A stretch of DNA of 20,863 nt, taken from the NCBI GenBank assembly GCA_002394205.1, contig DGTC01000032.1:1-20863 (forward strand). The letters run 5' to 3'. Source of the DNA: Lachnospira sp. UBA4346 (GTDB lineage Bacteria; Bacillota; Clostridia; Lachnospirales; Lachnospiraceae). A program made the translations under genes and the position numbers. The notes under the pieces are model-generated. The model made no database searches. It was not told where the DNA came from and saw nothing but the letters and a program-made list of their open reading frames with translations. Positions 1 to 6,514 of this stretch are shown here, piece after piece; position 1 is the stretch's first letter; every line of letters begins with the position of its first letter.

Positions 1-640
1 GTCTCTTACGACCAGCTTTACCGATATTAATCAAGCTGTGGTCACCATTACCAACTACACCGATTGTAGCGCGGCAGATAATTGGAACCATTCTCATTTC
101 GCCTGAAGGTAAACGAAGTGTTGCATACTTACCTTCTTTAGCCATTAACTGTGCAGCATTACCTGCTGAACGAACAAGCTGTCCACCCTTACCAGGATAT
201 AACTCAATGTTATGAATCTGTGTACCAACTGGAATTGCTGATAATGGTAAGCAGTTACCAACACGAATTTCTGCTTCTGCACCGTTCATAACTGTCATTC
301 CATCTGTCAATCCCTGTGGAGCAAGGATATATGCCTTTTCACCATCTGCGTAGCAGATTAAAGCGATATTAGCTGTTCTGTTTGGATCATATTCGATACC
401 AATAACCTTAGCTGGAATTCCGTCCTTACCGTTTCTCTTGAAATCGATAATTCTATATTTCTGTCTGTTTCCACCACCATGGTGTCTTACTGTAATCTTA
501 CCCTGATTGTTACGACCAGCGTTCTTCTTCTTTGAAGCTAATAATGACTTCTCCGGAGTAGACTTTGTGATTTCTGCGAAATCAGAACCAGTCATATTTC
601 TTCTAGAAGGTGTATATGGGTTATACTTTTTAATTCCCAT
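1..640 (-). CDS. rplB: 50S ribosomal protein L2 (partial, 3' end outside window)
   Basis: Reading the minus strand from the ATG at 640 gives an open frame to the window edge, about 213 residues beginning MGIKKYNPYTPSRRNMTG. It contains L2 hallmarks such as GRNNQGKITVRHHGGGNR, a FKRNGKDGIPAKVIGIEYDP-type core and HSLINIGKAGRKR near the edge. L2 is usually about 275 residues, so the last quarter, including the conserved C-terminal histidine/glycine-rich part near the peptidyl transferase centre, lies beyond position 1. L2 binds 23S rRNA and is needed for 50S assembly and subunit association. A GAAAGGAG ribosome binding site precedes the start. The gene follows rplW by 61 bp in the standard S10-operon order. 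Confidence 0.97.
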   Translation of the reverse strand, partial: MGIKKYNPYTPSRRNMTGSDFAEITKSTPEKSLLASKKKNAGRNNQGKITVRHHGGGNRQKYRIIDFKRNGKDGIPAKVIGIEYDPNRTANIALICYADGEKAYILAPQGLTDGMTVMNGAEAEIRVGNCLPLSAIPVGTQIHNIELYPGKGGQLVRSAGNAAQLMAKEGKYATLRLPSGEMRMVPIICRATIGVVGNGDHSLINIGKAGRKR

Positions 641-701
641 TATATTCTCTCCTTTCGAGCTGTGTAATATTGTTTTCTACACGTTTATTCTATCTTAAAT
701 C

Positions 702-1001
702 TTAGAGACCTTCGAAAATTTCGATATCCTTGCTATCTTCTGTCAACTGAACGATAGCTTTCTTTGTCTTAGCAGTAACACCCTGTGTTCTGCCTCTTCT
801 CTTCTTCTTACCGTTGCTGTTCATTGTGTTTACCTTAGCAACCTTTGTGCCTTCGAACATCTTTTCAACAGCTTCCTTAACCATAGACTTGTTAGCCTCT
901 GGATTAACTAAGAATGTATACTTCTTATCAGCCATATCAGCCATAGACTTTTCTGTAATAACCGGCTTGAGGATTACATCATAATACTGTACGTTTGCCA
1001 T
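702..1001 (-). CDS. rplW: 50S ribosomal protein L23
   Basis: The 99-residue product has the L23 pattern: an N-terminal YYDVILKPVITEKS (about 6-19), YTFLVNPEANKSMVKEAVEKMF in the middle and a basic GKKKRRGRTQG loop (about 64-74). L23 binds domain III of 23S rRNA at the peptide exit tunnel, where it docks trigger factor and the signal recognition particle. Its start overlaps the rplD stop by one base (TAATG), the arrangement expected for translational coupling. Length is normal for the family. Confidence 0.97.
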   Translation of the reverse strand: MANVQYYDVILKPVITEKSMADMADKKYTFLVNPEANKSMVKEAVEKMFEGTKVAKVNTMNSNGKKKRRGRTQGVTAKTKKAIVQLTEDSKDIEIFEGL

Positions 1002-1621
1002 TATGCATACACCTCCTGAATCTTTTCAACAGCAGCCTTTGTAACAACTAACTTGTCATACTTTAAGATATCGTATGTGTTAATTTCGTTGTTTGCTTCA
1101 ACCTTAACTGTTGGAACATTTCTTCCTGAAAGAACTACGTTCTTATTGTCTTCTTCAACAACTACTAAAGCCTTTTCAGCCTTTAAGTTATTTAATACTT
1201 CAACAAACTTCTTTGTCTTGATTTCATCTAACTTAAATTCATCAACAACTACGAGCTTGTTGTCTGCAACCTTTGAAGATAATGCAGAGAAAAGAGCAAT
1301 TCTCTTTTCCTTCTTATTCATCTTGAATGAATAATCTCTTGGCTTTGGTGCGAATACGATACCGCCGCCTGTCCACTGTGGAGCTCTTGTAGAACCCTGT
1401 CTTGCATGACCAGTTCCCTTCTGTCTCCAAGGTTTCTTTCCGCCACCAGAAACTTCTGAACGTGTCTTTGCGCTCTGTGTTCCCTGACGTTTATTTGCAA
1501 GCTGATTCACAACTGCCATGTGTACAAGATGTTCATTTACTTCAACACCAAATACAGCATCGTTTAATTCGATTGAACCAACTTCTTTGCCTTCCATATT
1601 GTAAACAGATACGTTTGCCAT
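1001..1621 (-). CDS. rplD: 50S ribosomal protein L4
   Basis: The 206-residue product carries the L4 globular start (MANVSVYNMEGKEVGSIELND), the long arginine/glycine-rich loop that reaches into the exit tunnel (about 45-90, with GTGHARQGSTRAPQWTGGG) and the C-terminal domain ending in EVYA. L4 is an early 23S assembly protein. In enterobacteria it also represses its own S10 operon, which matters here because rpsJ has a long structured leader. AGGAGG lies close upstream of the ATG. The gene is 28 bp after rplC and overlaps rplW by one base. Confidence 0.97.
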   Translation of the reverse strand: MANVSVYNMEGKEVGSIELNDAVFGVEVNEHLVHMAVVNQLANKRQGTQSAKTRSEVSGGGKKPWRQKGTGHARQGSTRAPQWTGGGIVFAPKPRDYSFKMNKKEKRIALFSALSSKVADNKLVVVDEFKLDEIKTKKFVEVLNNLKAEKALVVVEEDNKNVVLSGRNVPTVKVEANNEINTYDILKYDKLVVTKAAVEKIQEVYA

Positions 1622-1649
1622 CTGTGTGGTCCTCCTTCCTTAGCAAAAA

Positions 1650-2285
1650 CTACTTACTAGCCTTTACTGTTTCTTTCAGTGTTACTAATGATTTCTTAGG
1701 TCCTGGTACTGCGCCCTTTACTAAGATTACGTTATTTTCAACATCAACTCTTACTACTTCAAGATTCTGGATTGTGATTCTCTTTGAACCCATATGTCCA
1801 GGCATTCCTTTTCCCTTGAATACTCTACCAGGTGTTGTTGCTGATCCGTTTGAACCCTGATGTCTGTGGAACTTAGAACCGTGAGCCATAGGTCCTCTTG
1901 ACTGGCCCAATCTCTTGATTGCACCCTGGAAACCTTTACCCTTTGAAATAGCAGTTGCATCAATCTTATCGCCTACTGCGAAGATATCTGCCTTAATTTC
2001 GTCCTTAACTGAGTACTCTGTAGCGTTTTCAAACTTGAACTCTCTTACAAATCTCTTGTAAGGAACCTCTGCCTTGTCAAAATGTCCTTTGATTGGCTTG
2101 CTAACTAACTTTTCTTTGATGTCAGCAAATCCGACCTGAACTGCATCATAACCGTCGTTTGCAACAGTCTTTACTTGTGTTACTACACAAGGTCCTGCCT
2201 GCAATACAGTTACTGGTGTTAAAACACCATCTTCGTTGAAGATTTGAGTCATTCCGACTTTTGTAGCTAAAATTGCCTTCTTCAT
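1650..2285 (-). CDS. rplC: 50S ribosomal protein L3
   Basis: The 211-residue product begins MKKAILATKVGMTQIFNEDG, a typical L3 start, and contains the conserved central segment SKGKGFQGAIKRLGQSRGPMAHGSKFHR and GRVFKGKGMPGHMGSKR. L3 nucleates 50S assembly and its central extension approaches the peptidyl transferase centre. The conserved glutamine of the family (methylated in E. coli) falls near the HGSKFHRHQGS segment. An AGGAGG site sits 8 nt before the start. The 189-bp gap between this gene and rpsJ is unusually long for this operon and holds several hairpins, listed separately. Confidence 0.97.
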   Translation of the reverse strand: MKKAILATKVGMTQIFNEDGVLTPVTVLQAGPCVVTQVKTVANDGYDAVQVGFADIKEKLVSKPIKGHFDKAEVPYKRFVREFKFENATEYSVKDEIKADIFAVGDKIDATAISKGKGFQGAIKRLGQSRGPMAHGSKFHRHQGSNGSATTPGRVFKGKGMPGHMGSKRITIQNLEVVRVDVENNVILVKGAVPGPKKSLVTLKETVKASK

Positions 2286-2474
2286 TGATTTTCCTCCTGT
2301 TTAATCTACAGCGGACAAGATGATATGTAACTTATGCTACGCAGCGCATCCTGTCATCCTAGAACAGCTAATATAAGTGGAACCTACACCACTGATATAA
2401 CTTGTGTTTGTTGCTTCTATATTAAACCCTTCAGGATTATTACACTCTAATAATGAAAAATGTGAATCCAAAGA
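2286..2474 (-). promoter_or_regulatory. Structured rpsJ-rplC intergenic region
   Basis: This 189-bp gap has no convincing gene. On the transcribed strand three hairpins can be drawn. The first is 7 bp, with arms at 2436-2442 and 2448-2454. The second is 5 bp plus 4 bp around one mismatch, with arms at about 2371-2379 and 2389-2397. The third is 9 bp with one G-U pair (2314-2322 with 2347-2355, GACAGGATG/CATCTTGTC), capped by a shorter GCT/AGC stem. The third hairpin ends about 20 nt before the rplC ribosome binding site. No run of U follows any of them, so they are not ordinary terminators. A regulatory, processing or attenuation role is inference; the base pairing is read directly. Confidence 0.45.
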
Positions 2475-2789
2475 TTAGTTCATAATCTTAAGATTAATGA
2501 ATACGCCAGCTGGCATCTCTAACTTAGATAAAGCATCTACTGTCTTCTGAGATGGCTGTAAAACATCGATTAATCTCTTATGAGTTCTCTGCTCGAACTG
2601 TTCTCTTGAGTCCTTGTACTTGTGAACAGCTCTAAGAATTGTAACAACTTCCTTCTTTGTTGGAAGAGGTACCGGACCACTTACCTGTGCTCCTGTTTTC
2701 TTAGCAGTTTCGATGATTTTCTTCGCTGACTGATCGATCAACTGATGATCATAGGCCTTCAATGTAATTCTGATTACCTGATTTGCCAT
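2475..2789 (-). CDS. rpsJ: 30S ribosomal protein S10
   Basis: The 104-residue product begins MANQVIRITLKAYDHQLIDQSAKKI and includes GPVPLPTKKEVVTILRAVHKYKDSREQFEQRTHKRLIDV, all typical of S10/NusE. S10 is a head protein of the 30S subunit and, with NusB, part of the antitermination complex. The start at 2789 is chosen because GAAAAGGAGG lies just upstream and the length matches the family; the frame is open further upstream to 2882, but that part is unlike S10 and falls inside the leader. This is the first gene of the operon, behind its own promoter and a long leader. Confidence 0.97.
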   Translation of the reverse strand: MANQVIRITLKAYDHQLIDQSAKKIIETAKKTGAQVSGPVPLPTKKEVVTILRAVHKYKDSREQFEQRTHKRLIDVLQPSQKTVDALSKLEMPAGVFINLKIMN

Positions 2790-3062
2790 AAAAAAAGTCG
2801 CCTCCTTTTCGCACTTTCTAATAATAAGTACGACAAGCGGTGACTGTACACACTCCCACGTGTATCGCAACGTCTTATTCACAAAGAATAATCCATTCCT
2901 TACTACGTGTCATTTCTGCGGACTGCAGATGATATTTGGTACAGTGACTTGTCGCCAGATTCTCTCGTCAATGCAACTTGGCATTGACCTTGACATTCGC
3001 TCCACGGAAAACCTACATAATATGTAGCAACCTCACGCTTCACAGCTATCAATGTCACAGCA
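2790..3062 (-). ncRNA. Long structured 5' leader of the S10 operon
   Basis: From the predicted transcription start near 3062 to the rpsJ ATG there are about 270 nt without a convincing gene, but with clear pairing. Hairpins: 6 bp at 3013-3027, 8 bp perfect at 2967-2988 (GTCAATGC/GCATTGAC), 5 bp at 2915-2929 and 6 bp at 2875-2891. A long-range stem joins 2948-2954 to 2831-2837 (CGACAAG/CTTGTCG, 7 bp), continued by 2939-2943 with 2845-2849 (5 bp). This encloses the last two hairpins in a multibranch fold. S10-operon leaders that bind L4 are known in gammaproteobacteria. That this one is an autoregulatory r-protein leader is inferred from position, length and pairing. Confidence 0.6.
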
Positions 3063-3068
3063 ATGCCT

Positions 3069-3097
3069 AGTATACAGTATTTAATATAGAAAATCAA
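3069..3097 (-). promoter_or_regulatory. Sigma-A promoter of the S10 operon
   Basis: Minus-strand -35 TTGATT (3092-3097) and -10 TATACT (3069-3074) are separated by exactly 17 nt. An A/T-rich stretch with runs of A lies just upstream (about 3098-3120), like an UP element, as expected for a strongly expressed ribosomal-protein operon. Predicted start is near 3062. Confidence 0.75.
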
Positions 3098-3227
3098 TAA
3101 AAAATATTGTTTTTTTTTTCGTACAATCATTATAACAATACACTTATCTCTATACCAAGCATTTTATTCCAAAAACAAACTATTTTCTTATAATGATAGA
3201 CATGTTAAAAGGTCATTTATTAATCTT

Positions 3228-3256
3228 AAATACAAAACAGACACCACTTAGTCTGT
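3228..3256 (-). terminator. Probable terminator after the zinc-ribbon membrane protein gene
   Basis: On the minus strand a 6-bp stem (ACAGAC 3251-3256, GTCTGT 3237-3242) with an 8-nt loop is followed by TTTTGTATTT. It lies about 45 bp after the stop at 3302 and before the S10 promoter, so it would insulate the ribosomal operon. The stem is short, so strength is uncertain. Confidence 0.5.
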
Positions 3257-3301
3257 GATGCCTGCTTCTAAATAATATAATCTTATTTAACAATATGTAT
3301 T

Positions 3302-4165
3302 CTAGAATAAATCCTCAAGAACGTCAGTCAAACTGCCAGCATTTTTCATTGTCTCAGGAAAGTATGCTACAACTCCCTTGCTCATGATATAGCCTGTAGC
3401 AAACATAAAAACAATAGTAACGCCTGTCATAACATAACAAAGTTTATCTTCATTGATAATACCTGTTAATGATGCATATACATAATAAATTGCTAAAATG
3501 TTGCCAAGATAAAATACAGAAAATCCATAAATTGGATTTATAAATGCAATAATAATACCAATAACAATAAATGGAATCACTGCTGCACTTCTTACACTCG
3601 TTACTGCAAGTGCCATCTGCAAATCAACATCCGCTTTTGCAATCTTTGCCCCCGCAAAAATAAGCAAGCAGTAAATTGCAGAAAAGAGTACTGAGAAGAT
3701 TATTGTTAAGAAAAAGCCTTTTACTCCAGAGATTTTCATTTCATCTGATGAGAAAAATGAATATAACAATCCAATATAAGAATTAATCTTTGATGTAATC
3801 ACTAATCCAAAGAGACCAGAAAGAATCGCCTGTACAACAATCAAAACTGCTGATACTGTTTTATCTGAATTTGATACGTACTCTCTGCCTGCGCTTGCTG
3901 GTGCCTTAAATATCTCCAAAAGCTTCTTCCATGCATTGCTTGCAACTACTTTTCCCTGCGCAACATACTGCTGCATCTGTTCTGTATTGAACTGATTCTG
4001 CTGTGCTGCATGATTATTTATCTGTCCATTATTTACATAACTGTTATCTGCATATTCATTATTTACCTGTCTATTTGCTGCCATGTTCATTTCCTGAACA
4101 CTTCCCGGACATCCGCAAACTTCTCCCTCATTTAACTGTCTTCCACAGTATTTACAAAATGCCAT
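3302..4165 (-). CDS. Zinc-ribbon, multi-pass membrane protein (Yip1-like), function unknown
   Basis: The 287-residue protein starts with a short zinc ribbon, CKYC...CGC (Cys4, 7, 17, 19). A linker rich in asparagine and glutamine (about 22-70) follows, then five hydrophobic segments at roughly 104-127, 148-175, 186-208, 213-237 and 242-262. This architecture, a tiny N-terminal zinc ribbon on a Yip1/DUF-type membrane domain, is common in Firmicutes and has no firm function. No catalytic motif is visible. AAGGAG sits about 11 nt before the ATG. The gene is monocistronic as far as can be seen, with promoter-like sequences upstream and a terminator downstream. Confidence 0.75.
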   Translation of the reverse strand: MAFCKYCGRQLNEGEVCGCPGSVQEMNMAANRQVNNEYADNSYVNNGQINNHAAQQNQFNTEQMQQYVAQGKVVASNAWKKLLEIFKAPASAGREYVSNSDKTVSAVLIVVQAILSGLFGLVITSKINSYIGLLYSFFSSDEMKISGVKGFFLTIIFSVLFSAIYCLLIFAGAKIAKADVDLQMALAVTSVRSAAVIPFIVIGIIIAFINPIYGFSVFYLGNILAIYYVYASLTGIINEDKLCYVMTGVTIVFMFATGYIMSKGVVAYFPETMKNAGSLTDVLEDLF

Positions 4166-4272
4166 TACTTAATTCTCCTTATCCTTATCCTTGTACTTTA
4201 CAATAATTAATCTGCCATTGTCCCATTCACATCAAATACTATTGCTAAAACATACCGTCTGACATCCGCATT

Positions 4273-4301
4273 ATATTATTTGCAGGCACATTTTATGTAA
4301 A
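4273..4301 (-). promoter_or_regulatory. Candidate promoter of the zinc-ribbon membrane protein gene
   Basis: Minus-strand TTTACA (4296-4301) and TAATAT (4273-4278) are 17 nt apart, about 110 bp before the gene at 4165. It overlaps the second mini-ORF. An upstream alternative lies at 4487-4515. Confidence 0.4.
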
Positions 4302-4450
4302 TGTTTCAATGTTTTTGTATACACCAAGCTGTTCCTCCTTAATAACTCTAATGCAATATTTTTCTGATATAGCATCAACACGCATTATAATTCAAAGTTT
4401 GGAACATTTCCCCCTTCCTCCTTTATTTAATTCATTTTCATAAAAAATAA

Positions 4451-4472
4451 ATAAAAAATATGTATTTTTTAT
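4451..4472. repeat. Perfect all-A/T palindrome
   Basis: ATAAAAAATA and TATTTTTTAT are separated by TG, giving 10-bp perfect arms. A further copy of the AT-rich arm lies at about 4440-4449. On the minus strand the hairpin is followed by a U-rich tail (TTATTTTTTATG), so it could act as a weak terminator for the ABC-F gene about 70 bp upstream. With no G or C in the stem, a protein binding site is equally possible. Confidence 0.45.
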
Positions 4473-4486
4473 GAACTAACAAAATA

Positions 4487-4515
4487 ACTATATCATAATC
4501 CCTCATTCATAGCAA
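4487..4515 (-). promoter_or_regulatory. Candidate sigma-A promoter upstream of the mini-ORFs
   Basis: Minus-strand TTGCTA (4510-4515) and TATAGT (4487-4492) are 17 nt apart. A transcript from here would cross the A/T palindrome and both mini-ORFs before the gene at 4165. Confidence 0.45.
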
Positions 4516-4541
4516 GAATATTTCCTTGACCCTAATATACA

Positions 4542-6347
4542 TCACTGCTGTGCAATCCGTTCTGCTAAATCATTTAAATATATCCAGCGGTTCATTTTCT
4601 CTTCCAATGCTGCTTCACAATCTGCCTTTTCCTGCATCAATTCATTCAGCTTACTATACTGTGTTGCTGCCACTGCAATATCCGCATCCAATGCTTCTAT
4701 CTTTTCTTCCAACGCTGCAATCTCTTCATCAATGCTGTCATACTCTCTCTGCTCCTGATAAGTAAATTTCAACTTTTTCTCATGTGTGTTATAATTTTTC
4801 TTACCGTTGTCTGATATTGCTTCACCTTTCTTCTTTGGAGAACTTTTTTGAGACACATTATATATAGAAGAAACACATTTTTCATGATAATCACTAAATC
4901 CACCCTCATATTGTTTCAGGGTTCCGTCTTCAAATGCAAAAATACGATCTACAATACGATCTAAGAAGTATCTGTCATGGGAAACAGTGATGACAATTCC
5001 CGCAAAGACATCCAGATAATCTTCTAGAATCTCTAACGTCTCAATATCTAAATCATTCGTCGGCTCATCCAGAATCAATACGTTTGGCGCACTCATTAAC
5101 ACACTCAGCAAATACAGTCTTCTTTTCTCGCCACCGGATAACTTTGCAATCGATGTCCACTGTAACTTCGGTGGAAATAAAAACTTATCACACATCTGCG
5201 AGGCTGAAATCAGTCCATCTGCAGTCGGCACATACTCTCCGATTCCTTTCACATATTCAAGAACAGTTTCTTTCTCATTCAGTGGTTCATTCTCCTGCAT
5301 AAAATATCCAATACGAACCGTTTCCCCAATCTCTACATTACCGGAATCCGGTTGTTCCAAACCTGTAATAATCTTCATCAATGTCGATTTGCCGCAGCCA
5401 TTTGGTCCTATAATTCCAATTCTGTCATCTCTTAGAAAAATGTATGTAAAATCATGAATATATTCATGCCCATTGAAACTTTTACTGATATTATTTAATT
5501 CGATGGTCTTTTTGCCTAATCTGCTCTTAATAGAACTCATTTCCAACGATTGCTTCTCAAATCTCGCTCTTGCTTCTCTAGAAGCTGTCTTCATATCTTC
5601 ATAACGATCTATCCTCGCCTGCTGCTTTGTCGAACGTGCTTTACATCCTCTGCGAATCCACTCTAATTCTGTTCGTAAAATATTACTTCTCTTTGCTTCC
5701 GTTGCGCGTTCAATTTCCTCTCGTTCTACTTTTCTTTCCAAAAATCCTGAGTAATTGGTATCATAACGGTATAATGCACCACGATCAATTTCCACAATGC
5801 CATTCGTTACATTGTCAAGAAAATAACGATCATGTGTTACCATAAGAAGCTCTCCTTTGAACTTCTGAATATATTCTTCAAGCCAGATAACCATTTCATT
5901 ATCCAAATGGTTCGTTGGCTCATCTAATATGAGAACTTCTGTCGGTTCTACTAAAGTTTTCGCAAGTGCCACCCTTTTTTTCTGCCCACCGGACAATGTC
6001 TGTACATCTGCATCCAAATTTGTAATTCCCAATTTATTTAAAATAGTCTTCGCCTGTGCCTCACTGCTGTCCTTTTTTCCTCGTAATACAAATTGTAAAA
6101 TAGTATCATTTTCTAAAAACTCCGTATTCTGTGGCAGATACGTAACTGTAACTCCCTTTCCTTTTACCACCTGCCCCGCATCTGCCTCTTCCATTCCGGC
6201 AATAATTTTTAAAAATGTTGACTTTCCAGTTCCATTGACTCCAATCACACCAATTTTGTCACCTTTATTGACACCTAACGTCACTTCATCAAACAATACC
6301 TTTTCGCCAAAAGATTTACTTATCTTTTCTACATTTAATATATTCAT
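4542..6347 (-). CDS. ABC-F family ATP-binding protein (Uup-like)
   Basis: The 601-residue protein has two ABC domains and no membrane segment, the ABC-F layout. Domain 1 has Walker A GVNGTGKST (36-44), signature LSGGQ (118-122) and Walker B LILDEPTNHLD (139-149). Domain 2 has GPNGCGKST (314-322), LSGGE (403-407) and LILDEPTNDLD (424-434). An arginine-rich linker (about 205-280) lies between them. After about 495 comes a lysine/serine-rich stretch and a C-terminal coiled coil (about 533-595), the feature that points to the Uup branch rather than EttA. Both catalytic glutamates are present. ABC-F proteins act on the ribosome or, for Uup, also affect branched DNA intermediates. A role in antibiotic resistance cannot be judged from sequence alone. 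The frame looks intact. Confidence 0.9.
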   Translation of the reverse strand: MNILNVEKISKSFGEKVLFDEVTLGVNKGDKIGVIGVNGTGKSTFLKIIAGMEEADAGQVVKGKGVTVTYLPQNTEFLENDTILQFVLRGKKDSSEAQAKTILNKLGITNLDADVQTLSGGQKKRVALAKTLVEPTEVLILDEPTNHLDNEMVIWLEEYIQKFKGELLMVTHDRYFLDNVTNGIVEIDRGALYRYDTNYSGFLERKVEREEIERATEAKRSNILRTELEWIRRGCKARSTKQQARIDRYEDMKTASREARARFEKQSLEMSSIKSRLGKKTIELNNISKSFNGHEYIHDFTYIFLRDDRIGIIGPNGCGKSTLMKIITGLEQPDSGNVEIGETVRIGYFMQENEPLNEKETVLEYVKGIGEYVPTADGLISASQMCDKFLFPPKLQWTSIAKLSGGEKRRLYLLSVLMSAPNVLILDEPTNDLDIETLEILEDYLDVFAGIVITVSHDRYFLDRIVDRIFAFEDGTLKQYEGGFSDYHEKCVSSIYNVSQKSSPKKKGEAISDNGKKNYNTHEKKLKFTYQEQREYDSIDEEIAALEEKIEALDADIAVAATQYSKLNELMQEKADCEAALEEKMNRWIYLNDLAERIAQQ

Positions 6348-6437
6348 AAATCCTGTTCCTTCTATATTATAATTATTCTCTTATATTATTATCTATATAT
6401 AATATATTTCTAACGCTGCCCTTTTTAATCGTTTCAC

Positions 6438-6466
6438 ATTAAAATAAACGCATAAAAACTTAGCAA
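6438..6466 (-). promoter_or_regulatory. Candidate promoter of the ABC-F gene
   Basis: Minus-strand TTGCTA (6461-6466) and TTTAAT (6438-6443) are 17 nt apart, about 90 bp before the ATG at 6347. The intervening leader is very A/T-rich. A weak 5-bp hairpin (ATACG/CGTAT, about 6467-6484) followed by scattered U may end the upstream SulP transcript. Confidence 0.35.
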
Positions 6467-6514
6467 TACGAACTATCCGTATATTTTTAACGATACCGCA
6501 GCATATTATGCCAA

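Larger units (their letters stand above)
4166..4541 (-). other. 376-bp intergenic region with two mini-ORFs and promoters
   Basis: No gene of ordinary size is present. On the minus strand two very short frames follow excellent ribosome binding sites. At 4407-4375, AGGAGG and a 9-nt gap precede ATG and 10 codons (MFQTLNYNAC). At 4327-4271, AAGGAGG and a 6-nt gap precede TTG (or GTG at 4324) and 17-18 codons ending LHKMCLQII. Two promoter candidates and an all-A/T palindrome in the same gap are listed separately. Short leader peptides or a decayed gene are both possible; nothing here shows they are expressed. Confidence 0.3.

Noticed and set aside
1402..1860. 152-residue plus-strand open frame over rplD/rplC
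   Set aside because: It is antisense to two conserved ribosomal-protein genes, with no ribosome binding site or recognisable domain.
2790..2882. Upstream extension of rpsJ to a start at 2882
   Set aside because: The added residues are unlike S10, and the AGGAGG site directly before 2789 fixes the start.
2903..3130. 75-residue open frame on the minus strand upstream of rpsJ
   Set aside because: It runs across the S10 promoter and leader, lacks a ribosome binding site and resembles no family; the hairpins explain the sequence better.
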